Positions 8,275 through 16,890 of a DNA stretch of 52,388 bases are shown piece by piece. Made by a program: the position numbers and the translations under genes. The stretch comes from Bordetella parapertussis. GTDB lineage: Bacteria > Pseudomonadota > Gammaproteobacteria > Burkholderiales > SG8-41. The DNA lies in assembly GCA_945885345.1 (NCBI GenBank), contig CAMCYP010000025.1, positions 1-52,388 on the forward strand. The letters are read 5' to 3'. A model generated the notes under the pieces. That model saw nothing but the letters and a program-made list of their open reading frames with translations, did no database searches and was not told the origin of the DNA. Position 1 is the stretch's first letter. Every line of letters starts with the position of its first letter.

Positions 8275-8301
8275 GCTTTAGGGCCGGGTTTTCCGGTTTT
8301 C
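8261..8301. terminator. Bidirectional terminator-like hairpin
   Basis: Arms GAAAACCGGA (8261-8270) and TCCGGTTTTC (8292-8301) are perfectly complementary around a 21-base loop. The left arm overlaps the end of the channel gene. It lies between that gene and the convergent gene ending at 8330, and could end transcripts from both sides. The T-run is part of the stem rather than a separate tail. Confidence 0.5.
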
Positions 8302-8329
8302 ACCAGTCACCCATAACCCATCACCGGAT

Positions 8330-8890
8330 TTAGTGCAGATGACGATTCCGCGGGTGCAGCGGAATCACGGTCGAGGTGGTCGCGCTTGCCGGTGCATCAG
8401 CGGCGGGTTTCTGCGGCGTATGCGCGTCAAACATTTTGCCCACCAGCGCGGTGACCTGCTCGACCTCCGGCTTGCCGAGGTGGCGTGACAGCATGTGGTT
8501 GATGTCTTCGGTCACGCACTGGCGGCGGAATTCATGGATGGCTTCCGGCGACGGGCCGACGAAGAACTGGTAGAACTCGTCTTCGCCGCTGTCCGGGTAA
8601 TAGGTCACTTCCACTTCGGAGGCGTATTCGCTCAGCGGCCCGAGGTTGTTGCAGGCTTCCGTCAGCTTGTTGTGAAAGCTGCGGCCGACTTCACCGGTCC
8701 AGCACATGCTGACCACGCGTTCGCCGGCGTCATAGACGATGCCGGTTTCTTCGCGTTCCAGACTTTTGGCATCAGCGAGGTGGTCGGCATCCACGTAATC
8801 CAGCCAGGGGCGCAGTGCGAGTTCGACTTGCGCCAGGCGCACGCCTTTGCATAAAAAAACGCTGCCGTGGACATGTACTTCGGTTTTCAT
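8330..8890 (-). CDS. Hypothetical protein
   Basis: A 186-residue soluble protein I cannot assign. The start at 8890 is set by GGAG about 10 bases upstream; an extended frame from 8977 has no such site. It begins with the beta-like MKTEVHVHGSVF, has an acidic middle with a YYPDSGEDEFYQFF segment, a helix-rich part near 115-150, and an Ala/Thr/Pro-rich tail ending in HPRNRHLH. There is no signal peptide or membrane helix. The His-containing N- and C-termini could bind metal, but this is speculation. It converges with the channel gene and shares no operon with it. Confidence 0.7.
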   Translation of the reverse strand: MKTEVHVHGSVFLCKGVRLAQVELALRPWLDYVDADHLADAKSLEREETGIVYDAGERVVSMCWTGEVGRSFHNKLTEACNNLGPLSEYASEVEVTYYPDSGEDEFYQFFVGPSPEAIHEFRRQCVTEDINHMLSRHLGKPEVEQVTALVGKMFDAHTPQKPAADAPASATTSTVIPLHPRNRHLH

Positions 8891-8957
8891 TGCGGCCAAC
8901 TCCGATGGTGATGCGACTGCTGCAGGGGGCGACAAGGATAACACACCGGGAATTGAT

Positions 8958-8985
8958 AAATAACTCAATAAAAACAATTGGTTAC
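8958..8985 (+). repeat. Copy of an AT-rich dispersed motif
   Basis: The core CTCAATAAAAACAATTGGTTA resembles motifs at 30230, 35787, 42458, 48010 and 51749. The shared part is AATAAAAACAA with flanking A/T and a trailing GTTA. It lies in the gap upstream of the hypothetical gene at 8890, in the orientation opposite to that gene. Confidence 0.5.
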
Positions 8986-9029
8986 ATCAATCGTTCGAGC
9001 CGAATCCGCAGTTCGCAGCAGATCGGTGA

Positions 9030-9947
9030 TCAGGACAGCAAGCCGAGGTCGCGCAGCAGCCCGCCCATGACCTGGCGCTCGCGATCCAGGAATGCAGTGA
9101 GTGCTGAACCGTCCAGATAAGTGTTGGCCCAGTATTTTTCTGCGAGCGCGGCGTTCCATTCTTCCGTAGCCGTGGCGGCGCGCAGCGCGCCATCCCAGTA
9201 CGCGATCTGCGGCGCGGTCAGATTCGCAGTGCCGATGACGCCGCGCCAGGTACCGATGACGCAGTCCACGCCGAGTTCGGCCCAGGTCGGCACCTCGGCA
9301 TAAAGCCGGGGCAGGCGTTGTGGTGCCGATACCGCGAAGGCGCGCACCTGCCCGGCTGTGATGGCTTTTACTGCGCTCACCGCGGTGATGGCGGCAACTT
9401 CCGCGCGGTGCTCGATCACGTCCGCCACGGCGTACAGTGCGGAGTCGAACACATTGATCTGCAGTGCTTTGATGTCGCCGCCGGCATGTGCCGTGACGCG
9501 GGCCAGCGCCATGTGATTGATGTTGCCGATGGCCGTCGCCAGTGCGATGCGGCAACCGGCAGTGTCCGCAGCCAGTCGGGCCATGAAGTCGGCGCCACTG
9601 CGGATCGGCGAGTCGGCGCGCACCACGAAGGCGATGTATTCGGTGTACAGGTTGGCCAGCGGCGTCAGCGCGGCGTGATCGAAATTCGCGACACCCAGTT
9701 GCTGGTTGGTAATGATGGTCGGCGAGTTGATGGCCAGCACGTGCGCATCGCCGGGGTGCTGGCGCAGGTAATCCCAGCCGTTGCCGCCGCCTTTGCCTGG
9801 GATGTTGGTCAGCCGCAGCGCTTGTCCGACCAGATGCTGTGCTTCGAGGATGCTGATCAGTGCCCGTGCCGGACGGTCCTGGCCGCCCCCGGCGGGGGTG
9901 CCGGCGACCAGTTCAACTTCGCGCGACGGGCGCCAGCCCGCGGTCAT
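9030..9947 (-). CDS. Bug/TctC-like binding protein without signal peptide
   Basis: A 305-residue protein of the tripartite tricarboxylate receptor (Bug/TctC) family. Family landmarks include VELVAGTPAGGGQDRPARAL at the N-terminus, NIPGKGG, and the closing domain with TWRGVIG. It starts directly at the first beta strand of the mature fold: no leader of basic residues plus a hydrophobic core is present. The ATG overlaps the stop of the upstream MFS gene as ATGA (9944-9947), so the start is well fixed and translation is coupled. As read, the protein stays in the cytoplasm, which is odd for a receptor. It may sense or buffer the ligand moved by the MFS partner. Confidence 0.82.
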   Translation of the reverse strand: MTAGWRPSREVELVAGTPAGGGQDRPARALISILEAQHLVGQALRLTNIPGKGGGNGWDYLRQHPGDAHVLAINSPTIITNQQLGVANFDHAALTPLANLYTEYIAFVVRADSPIRSGADFMARLAADTAGCRIALATAIGNINHMALARVTAHAGGDIKALQINVFDSALYAVADVIEHRAEVAAITAVSAVKAITAGQVRAFAVSAPQRLPRLYAEVPTWAELGVDCVIGTWRGVIGTANLTAPQIAYWDGALRAATATEEWNAALAEKYWANTYLDGSALTAFLDRERQVMGGLLRDLGLLS

Positions 9948-11215
9948 GCTGCAGTGGCTTGCAGCTTACCGGTCTTGGGTATAAACACTACCAGCAGGTT
10001 GGCGGCAATGATGGTGCCGGCGAGGAAATAAAAGCCCACATACACGCCCCAGGCGTCGGCGATCATGCCAAAGGTGGCTGGCGCGATGCTGCCGCCGATG
10101 GCGAGGATGGTGAACTGCAGGCCGACACCCGTACCGGCGAGACGCTTCGGTGTGTTCTCCACCGCCCAGGCCTGCATTACCGGCCGCATGGCGTAGAGGA
10201 AAAACCCGACCAGTGCGACGAAGATGATGAACAGGAAGGATTGTCCGGCGAACACCATGCCGATGATGGTCGCACCGGTCAGCAGCATGCTCGACAGCAC
10301 GACCTTCTGCCGGCCGACCTTGTCAGAGACATGGCCGGCAATCGGCCCTGCGATCAGACCCGCGACCTGCAGTACGGTCATGCACACACCAATGGCAATC
10401 GGCGAATAGCCCTGTTCGTACGCCAGATACACCGGCAGGAACACCATCAGCCCGACCTGGGTCAGCGTGCGGAAACCACCGCTGATGCAGATCAGCATCA
10501 GAGTGCGGTCACGCATCAGCGTGCCGAGGTCATGCAGGTACTGGCGCGCGCTCCACTTGCTGTCATTACCGGCGTTGACGTTATTTTTTTTGTCCGTTTT
10601 GCTGTCTTTCGCACTGTCTGTTGCGCGGGACGTGCCCAGTGCACCGACCAGGACCATAATCAGCGTTGCCATGATCAGCCCCGGCACGATGTTGATTACC
10701 ACGACTTCGCGCCAGGTGAACCACGCCAGCAATGTGCCTGCAGCCAGAGGCGCCAGCGCCTCGCCGACATTGCCGCCCATACCGTGAAAGGACAGCACCA
10801 GACCCTTGCGCTGCGGATACTGATAGGCCAGCGTCGGAATCGCTGCCGGGTGCCACAGGTTGTTGCCGATGCCGACCAGCATCACGCACACCACCAGCAT
10901 CCACATGCTGTGAGTCAGGCTCATCAGCGCGTACGGAAAGCCGACCCAGAACAACGAGGCCGCCATCAGGTAACCCTTTTTGCCGATCGCGTCGACGATC
11001 ATGCCGCCGGGCAGGTTGGAGAGTGCGCCGGCGATGTGCTGCGCACTCATCAGGAAACCGATCTGCGTATAGGAAAGACCCAGCTCTTTGCCGATCAGCG
11101 GCAGCAGCACGTAAAACGTTGCGGGATACCAGTGGGTCAGGCCGTGGCCGGCGGAAATCAGCCAGACGTCGCGGAAGGTGCGTGGGGGTGAAACAGTAGC
11201 GGCGGTGGTGCTCAT
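9944..11215 (-). CDS. MFS transporter, Fsr-like
   Basis: A 423-residue major facilitator protein with twelve predicted helices and a hydrophilic central loop near residues 195-225 rich in Lys, Asp, Asn and Ser. The N-terminal part LISAGHGLTHWYPATFYVLLPLIGKELGL resembles the fosmidomycin resistance (Fsr) branch. Motif A appears as GMIVDAIGKKG and again as GHVSDKVGRQK. It is the first gene of a two-gene unit: its stop overlaps the start of the signal-less Bug protein. The transported compound is unknown. It is divergent from the acyl-CoA synthetase gene at 11349. Confidence 0.85.
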   Translation of the reverse strand: MSTTAATVSPPRTFRDVWLISAGHGLTHWYPATFYVLLPLIGKELGLSYTQIGFLMSAQHIAGALSNLPGGMIVDAIGKKGYLMAASLFWVGFPYALMSLTHSMWMLVVCVMLVGIGNNLWHPAAIPTLAYQYPQRKGLVLSFHGMGGNVGEALAPLAAGTLLAWFTWREVVVINIVPGLIMATLIMVLVGALGTSRATDSAKDSKTDKKNNVNAGNDSKWSARQYLHDLGTLMRDRTLMLICISGGFRTLTQVGLMVFLPVYLAYEQGYSPIAIGVCMTVLQVAGLIAGPIAGHVSDKVGRQKVVLSSMLLTGATIIGMVFAGQSFLFIIFVALVGFFLYAMRPVMQAWAVENTPKRLAGTGVGLQFTILAIGGSIAPATFGMIADAWGVYVGFYFLAGTIIAANLLVVFIPKTGKLQATAA

Positions 11216-11278
11216 AATATGGTCTGGTCAGAGGTGCAAAGCATCATAACATGCAGCTAAAGCACAAAAGTCGCGGCG

Positions 11279-11284
11279 TATAAT
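11279..11284 (+). promoter_or_regulatory. -10 element before the acyl-CoA synthetase
   Basis: TATAAT lies 65 bases before the ATG at 11349 in the divergent gap. The -35 region is weak. The following bases CAGCGCC resemble those after other TATAAT boxes in this window. Confidence 0.35.
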
Positions 11285-11348
11285 CAGCGCCTCTCCCGCA
11301 CTACAATCCCAGTACCAAAATCCGAAATTAAAATTCACACCGGCACTC

Positions 11349-13475
11349 ATGCGCACCGACATCGAACGTTTTTTCAGCCCCAAATCCATCGCCATCATCG
11401 GTGCCTCGCAGGACTTCGTGACCATCAGCGGCCAGCCGCTGAAGCACATGCTGAGCCATGGTTACAAAGGCAAGCTCTACCCGATCAATCCCAAGTACCA
11501 GGAAATCGGCGGCGTGAAATGCTGGTCGTCGATCGAGGCGCTGCCGGAAGCGCCGGAACTGGCGCTGATCCTCGTCAATGCCTCGCGCGTCGCCGACATG
11601 CTGACCAGCTGCGGCAAGAAGGGCATTCCGTACGTGATCATTTTCAGTTCCGGGTTTTCCGAAACCGGCGGCGACGGCGTGGCGCTGCAGCAGAAACTGG
11701 CCGACATCGCGCGCGAATACAACATCGGCGTCATCGGCCCCAACTGTCAGGGCATGATCAACGCCGCTGATTCGGTGTACGCGGGTTTTGGCTCGGTGTT
11801 CAACGCGAATTACGACGGCGGCACGGTGAGCATGGTGTCGCAGTCCGGCGGTTTCGGTTTTTCGGTGATGAACCTGTCCTCGCTCGACGGCGGCCTGCCG
11901 TTCCGGCAGATGGTGACCACCGGCAACGAGATCGGCGTGTCGACGCTGGATTTCATGGAGTATTTCATCCGTGATCCGAAAACCGACATCATCGGCACTT
12001 ATATCGAAGGCGTGAAGGATGCGCGGCGAATTCTGGACGTCGGTGACAAGGCGCTCGCTGCCGGCAAACCGATCCTGATGTGGAAAGTCGGCAACACCGA
12101 GCAGGGGCAGAAAGCCGCAGCTTCGCACACCGCCAACCTCGGTGGCGCGATGGCCCTGTACAAGGCGGCGTTCCGGCAGAAGGGGATCATTCAAGTAGAA
12201 GACATCCAGGATCTGGTCGATTACGGACGTGCACTGCGCAGCAATCGCCTGCCGCGCGGCAACCGGCTGGCGATCATCACCATCTCCGGCGGCGCCGGCA
12301 TCCTGATGACCGACGAAATTGTCGCTGGCGGCATGCAGATGGCGCAGTTGTCGCCGATCACCGTGACCAAGCTGCGCGAATTCGTGCCATCCTTCGGCTC
12401 GGTGGGCAACCCGGTGGACGTCACCGCGGCGATTTTCAACGATCTCAGCCTGATCAACCGCACGCTGCAGGCAATCAACGACGATCCCGGTGTCGACTGC
12501 ATCGCGATGATCAATGCCTCGCTGCAGGGCGAAATCGCGCAGAAGGTGGCGGCCGAGATCATTGCTGTTGCCGCCAAGACCGACAAACCGATTTTCATTT
12601 CGTGGAGCGCGCGAGACGCCGTTGCGCCCGAGGCCTACGCTGCGCTGGATGCGGCGCGCATACCCCATTACAAGTCGCCGGTGCGCTGCGGCCGCGCGCT
12701 GGCAGCGGTGTCCTGGTATGCCGAAGCCAGGCGCCGCAACGAAGCGCAGAAAAACGACAAGCCGCCGGTGATCAGCCGCCCTGCGGCACAGGCCATGTTG
12801 AAAGGCAAAACCGGTGACGTTGCCGAATATGCGGCGAAACAGGTGCTGGCCGAGTACGGCATTGCGGTGACGCAGGAGCAACTGGCGACCAGCCGCGACG
12901 CCGCGGTCGCTGCCGCGCAGAAGATCGGCTTCCCGGTGGCCATGAAAGTGCAGTCCGCCGACATTTCGCACAAGACCGAAGCCAAGGCAGTGCGGCTGAA
13001 CGTGGCAGATGCCGCCGGCGTTGGCGCGGCCTACGACGAAATCCTGAAAAACGCCAAAGCGTACAAGGCCGATGCGCGCATCGACGGCGTACTGGTGCAG
13101 GAAATGGTCGGTGGCGGCATCGAGGCCATTGTCGGCATCACCAACGATGCGCTGTTCGGGCCGGCAGTGATGTTCGGCCTCGGCGGCATCTTCGCCGAGG
13201 TGCTGAAGGATGTGTCCTTCCGCCTCGCACCCATCACTCCGGCCATCGCGCGTGAAATGGTTGAAGAGATCAAGGGCTATCCGGTATTGGCTGGTGCGCG
13301 CGGTAAACCGCCGGCTGATGTCGATGCGCTGGTCGATACGCTGGTCAAGCTGTCGGCACTGGCGGTGGACCTGAAGGACCAGATCGCCGAACTCGACATC
13401 AATCCGCTGATTGTCATGCCGAAGGGTAAGGGCGTGAAGGCGGCGGATGCGTTGATTCGAATCGTGATTAAGTGA
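11349..13475 (+). CDS. Acyl-CoA synthetase (NDP-forming)
   Basis: A 708-residue fused enzyme of the ADP-forming acetate/acyl-CoA ligase family, cytoplasmic. It couples an acid, CoA and ATP to an acyl-CoA through a phosphohistidine. From the N-terminus: a CoA-binding Rossmann domain (FSPKSIAIIGAS), a succinyl-CoA ligase-like domain with the likely phosphorylated His260 in ASHTANLGGA, and an ATP-grasp domain from about residue 485 (KQVLAEYGIAVTQEQ). The acyl substrate is unknown. The 3' end lies inside an octamer repeat array, so the stop TGA is part of the repeat. An acyl-CoA dehydrogenase and an SDR follow, as expected for activation and oxidation of a short or branched acid. Confidence 0.9.
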   Translation: MRTDIERFFSPKSIAIIGASQDFVTISGQPLKHMLSHGYKGKLYPINPKYQEIGGVKCWSSIEALPEAPELALILVNASRVADMLTSCGKKGIPYVIIFSSGFSETGGDGVALQQKLADIAREYNIGVIGPNCQGMINAADSVYAGFGSVFNANYDGGTVSMVSQSGGFGFSVMNLSSLDGGLPFRQMVTTGNEIGVSTLDFMEYFIRDPKTDIIGTYIEGVKDARRILDVGDKALAAGKPILMWKVGNTEQGQKAAASHTANLGGAMALYKAAFRQKGIIQVEDIQDLVDYGRALRSNRLPRGNRLAIITISGGAGILMTDEIVAGGMQMAQLSPITVTKLREFVPSFGSVGNPVDVTAAIFNDLSLINRTLQAINDDPGVDCIAMINASLQGEIAQKVAAEIIAVAAKTDKPIFISWSARDAVAPEAYAALDAARIPHYKSPVRCGRALAAVSWYAEARRRNEAQKNDKPPVISRPAAQAMLKGKTGDVAEYAAKQVLAEYGIAVTQEQLATSRDAAVAAAQKIGFPVAMKVQSADISHKTEAKAVRLNVADAAGVGAAYDEILKNAKAYKADARIDGVLVQEMVGGGIEAIVGITNDALFGPAVMFGLGGIFAEVLKDVSFRLAPITPAIAREMVEEIKGYPVLAGARGKPPADVDALVDTLVKLSALAVDLKDQIAELDINPLIVMPKGKGVKAADALIRIVIK

Positions 13476-13555
13476 TTAAGTGATTGAGTTATTAGGTAAC
13501 TGGTAACGGGTGATTGGTCGGAGTAATCACCTCGTCACTTAATCACCTAATCACC
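13464..13555. repeat. Inverted array of GTGA octamers (copy A)
   Basis: The left arm is built of GTGATTAA-like octamers (GTGATTAA, GTGATTAA, GTGATTGA, then drift) and the right arm of the complement (TAATCACC, TCACTTAA, TCACCTAA, TCACC). The arms can fold into a long hairpin. The left arm overlaps the last codons and stop of the synthetase gene. It lies in a 97-base gap between two co-directional genes. Confidence 0.7.
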
Positions 13556-13572
13556 CGGAGGAGTTTCAGCAC

Positions 13573-14709
13573 ATGTCAGTATCCATCGAAGTTCGGCAGC
13601 TCTGTGATGAAGTCGCGCGTTTCCTGCGCGAGCAGGTTGATCCGCGCTCGCGCGCCATCGAGGAAAACGACGCGATCCCCGATGACCTGCTGCAGCTCGC
13701 CCGCGATATGGGTCTGTTCGGGCTGACCATCCCCGAGGAATACGGCGGCAGCGGTCTCGACCTCGCCGGCAAGTGTGCGATCGAGGAAGTCATGGGGCGC
13801 ACCAATTATGGTTTTGCCACGCTGATCGGCAACCACACCGGCATCAGCACCACCGGCATCACTGCACTGGGCAATGCGGAGCAAAAGAAAAAATTTCTGC
13901 CGAAAATGGCCGGCGGTGAGTGGATCGGCAGCTTCGCGCTGACCGAGGCGCAGGCGGGCTCTGATCCGGCGGCGATGCGCACCACTGCGGTGAGAAAGGG
14001 CGATCGTTACGTTCTCAACGGCGAAAAAATTTACATCACCAACGCCGGTCTCGCGCAGGTGTTTACGGTGATGGCGATCACCGACAAGAGCAAAGGCATC
14101 AAGGGTATTTCAGCCTTCATCGTCGAGCGCGGAACACCGGGTTTCAGCATCGGCAAGAACGAATTGAAAATGGGCATGCACGGCTGCACCACGGCGCCGC
14201 TGTCGTTTGTCGATTGCGAAATTCCGGCAGCCAACCTGCTTGGTGCCGAAGGCATGGGTTATGTGCAGGCGCTGAAAACCCTGACCGCAGGCCGGGTGAC
14301 GGTGTCGGCGCGCTGCTGCGGCATGATGGACAAGCTGATCGACCAGACCGCCGAATACATGAAGACGCGCAGTCAGGGCGGCAAGAAACTCGCCGAACAC
14401 CAGGGCCTGCAATGGATGCTCGCCGACATGGCGGTGGCGCGCGATGCGGCACGCGGACTGACCTGTCGCGCCATCGATACGCTGATGCGCGGTGAACGCG
14501 GCACGATGGAGGCCTCCACGGCAAAAGTATTTGCTACCGAAGCGCTGGGCCGTGTGGTCGACGCCGCGGTGCAGATCCACGGTGGCATGGGTTACATGCG
14601 CGAGGCCGGCATCGAAACCACGTTCCGCGACGCGCGCATCGTGCGCATCTACGAAGGCACCTCGGAAATCCAGCGCAACATCATTGCCGGACTTTTGCTT
14701 AAGGATTGA
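13573..14709 (+). CDS. Acyl-CoA dehydrogenase
   Basis: A 378-residue FAD enzyme that forms the alpha,beta double bond of an acyl-CoA and passes electrons to ETF. The helical N-terminal domain, the beta domain signature FALTEAQAGSDPAAM near residues 117-132, and the C-terminal helical domain are all present. The catalytic base is Glu361 in RIYEGTSEIQRNII, the position used by short- and medium-chain enzymes. CGGAGGAG precedes the ATG. It works downstream of the synthetase at 11349. The acyl chain length is not fixed by sequence. Confidence 0.93.
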   Translation: MSVSIEVRQLCDEVARFLREQVDPRSRAIEENDAIPDDLLQLARDMGLFGLTIPEEYGGSGLDLAGKCAIEEVMGRTNYGFATLIGNHTGISTTGITALGNAEQKKKFLPKMAGGEWIGSFALTEAQAGSDPAAMRTTAVRKGDRYVLNGEKIYITNAGLAQVFTVMAITDKSKGIKGISAFIVERGTPGFSIGKNELKMGMHGCTTAPLSFVDCEIPAANLLGAEGMGYVQALKTLTAGRVTVSARCCGMMDKLIDQTAEYMKTRSQGGKKLAEHQGLQWMLADMAVARDAARGLTCRAIDTLMRGERGTMEASTAKVFATEALGRVVDAAVQIHGGMGYMREAGIETTFRDARIVRIYEGTSEIQRNIIAGLLLKD

Positions 14710-14756
14710 TGTCGGTTCGACTGGCTGGTTTTGTAAAAGTAACTGACAGAATGTGA

Positions 14757-14804
14757 TCCTCCTCCCCCTCTCCCCGCGTGCGGGGAGAGGGCTGGGGTGA
14801 GGGG
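14757..14804. repeat. Common GC-rich inverted repeat
   Basis: CCCTCTCCCCGC and GCGGGGAGAGGG pair around a tiny loop, followed by CTGGGGTGAGGGG. This is a widely dispersed intergenic element of Proteobacteria. It lies in the 163-base gap after the acyl-CoA dehydrogenase and may end or attenuate transcription. Confidence 0.75.
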
Positions 14805-14872
14805 CTGAGAGCATATTTATTTTAAGTATTTGATTTAATTTATATTTTTGTAAATCCTTTTCGGAGTCGGCA

Positions 14873-15649
14873 ATGGCAAAAGTCCAGGAATTGATGAACC
14901 TCGAAGGTCACGTCAGTGTGGTCACCGGTGGTGCCACTGGCATCGGCCTCCAAATGGCGAAAGGTCTGGCCGAAGCGGGTTCGAACATCGTGATCTGCTC
15001 ACGACGCCTGGATGTCTGCGAAGCCGCGGCGGCGGAGATCGAAAAAATCGGCGTCAAGGCGCTGGCGATTGGCTGCGATGTCACCAAAATCGAGCAGGTC
15101 GAAGCGATGAAGGATGCCGTGCTGAAAAAATTCGGCCGTGTCGACGTGCTGGTCAACAATGCCGGCCGCGCCTGGGTGGCGCCGCCGGAAGACACGCCGC
15201 TGGAACGCTGGCAGCAGGTGTTTGATCTCAACATCACCGCGCCTTTCCTCTGTGCGCAGGTGCTGGGCCGCGAATTCATCAGACAAAAACGCGGCAAGAT
15301 CATCAACATCGCGTCGATTGCCGGCCTCGTTGGCCGCAATCCAGCCGCCTACAACTCCATCGCCTATGGCGCGAGCAAGGGCGCACTGGTCAATTTCACC
15401 CGTGATCTCGCGGTGAAATGGGCGCAGCACAACATCCAGGTCAACGCGATCTGCCCGGGATTTTTCGTGACGCCGATTAACGAGAAGATGTATGTGAAGA
15501 ACAAGGACAATATCGAGCGCGAGATTCCGCTGAAACGCACCGGCGGACCCGATGACCTGAAAGGCATCGCCGTGCTGCTGGCGTCCAGTGCTTCGAACTT
15601 CATGACCGGCGCGATCATCCCGGTCGATGGCGGGGCGGTGGCCTGGTAG
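14873..15649 (+). CDS. SDR family oxidoreductase
   Basis: A 258-residue classical short-chain dehydrogenase, cytoplasmic. The cofactor motif TGGATGIG (18-25), NNAG near 95, and the active site YGASK (Tyr165, Lys169) with the preceding SIAG serine are all seen. The overall pattern resembles gluconate 5-dehydrogenase and 3-oxoacyl reductases. CGGAG precedes the ATG. It probably oxidises a hydroxyacyl intermediate made after the acyl-CoA dehydrogenase step, but a repeat-filled gap separates the two genes, so the link is an inference. Its end nearly touches the convergent sulfur-transport gene. Confidence 0.9.
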   Translation: MAKVQELMNLEGHVSVVTGGATGIGLQMAKGLAEAGSNIVICSRRLDVCEAAAAEIEKIGVKALAIGCDVTKIEQVEAMKDAVLKKFGRVDVLVNNAGRAWVAPPEDTPLERWQQVFDLNITAPFLCAQVLGREFIRQKRGKIINIASIAGLVGRNPAAYNSIAYGASKGALVNFTRDLAVKWAQHNIQVNAICPGFFVTPINEKMYVKNKDNIEREIPLKRTGGPDDLKGIAVLLASSASNFMTGAIIPVDGGAVAW

Positions 15650-15655
15650 CGGATA

Positions 15656-16210
15656 TCATTGCTGCTCAAGGTCGCTGCGTTCGACGGCGACGAAAAACGC
15701 CGCGGCAGCGCCGGCAAGTACGATGAGAATCACGAGATGCGGCACACCAGTGACATCGGCCAGCGTGACCTTGCCGAGTTTCCAGACGGACAGGATGTTT
15801 GACCTGACCCAGTCAAACGATGCGGCATAAAGCATGGCACCGAACAGCATGCCGATAGCACCCGAAAGCGCATGCACTTTTCCTGTCGCGATGGCGGCGA
15901 GGCCGGTGCCCGGACAATATCCGTAGAGGACCATTCCGACGCCAAAGATGGCGGCGCCGATGATTGTTCCCAGCATGTTGGCATCGCGCAGGTGGAATTT
16001 CGCGGCTCCGAGATGGACGAGCGCCAGAACGCCGATGCCACCCACGACAATGGCGGTCAGCATCACTTTCAGGACGGTGAAGTCCCGGAGGCGGAACTGG
16101 TTGACAATGACATCGTAGTCGAGGACCCGGCCGCGATGCAGAAGCCAGCCGAACGCGGCGCCGAATACGATGGCGAGGACGAGAGATGGCGTGCCTGTGA
16201 TTGGGAACAT
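15656..16210 (-). CDS. YeeE/YedE family membrane protein (second of pair)
   Basis: A 184-residue inner-membrane protein of the YeeE/YedE (DUF395) sulfur-transport family. Predicted helices follow the pattern of half of the full-length thiosulfate importer. The family Cys is present in GYCPGTGLAAIATG, near residue 85. The start at 16210 is set by AGGAGATCACC before the ATG. In this two-subunit form each gene supplies half of the pore. The partner ends 30 bases upstream, so they form one operon. It probably imports thiosulfate or another reduced sulfur species. Confidence 0.87.
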   Translation of the reverse strand: MFPITGTPSLVLAIVFGAAFGWLLHRGRVLDYDVIVNQFRLRDFTVLKVMLTAIVVGGIGVLALVHLGAAKFHLRDANMLGTIIGAAIFGVGMVLYGYCPGTGLAAIATGKVHALSGAIGMLFGAMLYAASFDWVRSNILSVWKLGKVTLADVTGVPHLVILIVLAGAAAAFFVAVERSDLEQQ

Positions 16211-16239
16211 GGTGATCTCCTGGGAAATGGTTGCCGTTG

Positions 16240-16764
16240 TCAGTTTGAGGGCCGGAAAACAATCCACGCGGTGGCGAGGCCTGATGTGAACATCACGACG
16301 AGGAATGTCCAGCCCACAACGGCGAGCTGCAGACCCTGGGAAATGCCGTTGCCGCTGGTGCAGCCGTCCGCCATACGTGCGCCGTACATGGCGAGCGCGC
16401 CACCGATGAATGCCACGATCATGCGCTTCGTCACCGAGGGGCCGAACCGTTCGCGCCACACGGCCGGAACCGTTTCCAGGCGGAAACTCCGTGAAGCCAG
16501 AGCCGAGACCAGGGCGCCGATGAATGTCCCGACCAGGAAAAGCGTGCCGTAGTCCAGTTTCATCAAGTTCTTTGCCCAATACGGGTTTTGCGACACCGCG
16601 TCCTGCCCGATTGCGATTCCGGCAACGCCTCCCGCGATCTGGGAAATGGCAGTGGTTATTCCGATCGGTTTGGCCACAACCACGAACACGATCCAGCTCA
16701 GTACGCCGATGCCTGCGCCAACCAGATAAGGCGACCAGTTCACGCGTTTCAGAATTGAACTCAT
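16240..16764 (-). CDS. YeeE/YedE family membrane protein (first of pair)
   Basis: A 174-residue inner-membrane protein that pairs with the gene downstream. It carries the matching Cys motif DGCTSGNGISQGLQL near residue 133, as in YeeE-type thiosulfate transporters where paired cysteines relay the ion. AAGGAGTCGC before the ATG at 16764 fixes the start. The gene diverges from a Crp/Fnr regulator, and the gap holds a palindrome (16826-16841) that could control both. Length and two-gene layout match the small split versions common in sulfur-oxidising and soil Betaproteobacteria. Confidence 0.87.
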   Translation of the reverse strand: MSSILKRVNWSPYLVGAGIGVLSWIVFVVVAKPIGITTAISQIAGGVAGIAIGQDAVSQNPYWAKNLMKLDYGTLFLVGTFIGALVSALASRSFRLETVPAVWRERFGPSVTKRMIVAFIGGALAMYGARMADGCTSGNGISQGLQLAVVGWTFLVVMFTSGLATAWIVFRPSN

Positions 16765-16825
16765 TTGCGACTCCTTCGGATAAATTCCGGATTCAATCAG
16801 TATGCAGACCGGTGCATCGGGTTTC

Positions 16826-16841
16826 AGTGACTACGGTCACA
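16826..16841. promoter_or_regulatory. Crp/Fnr-type palindrome between divergent genes
   Basis: AGTGACTACGGTCACA contains perfect arms GTGAC (16827-16831) and GTCAC (16836-16840). Read as half-sites it is close to TGTGA-N6-TCACA, the Crp-type pattern. It lies 62 bases before the YedE start and about 50 before the regulator, the position expected of an autoregulatory operator. Confidence 0.55.
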
Positions 16842-16890
16842 AAGCGCCGGGGGGAGGGTGGGTGGTGCAGGTATACTGAAACGGCGATCA

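Noticed and set aside
11328..12971. A 547-codon open frame on the minus strand
   Set aside because: It mirrors the acyl-CoA synthetase gene. The residue mix (many His, Arg, Gln) is typical of a GC-rich shadow frame, and no family motif is present.
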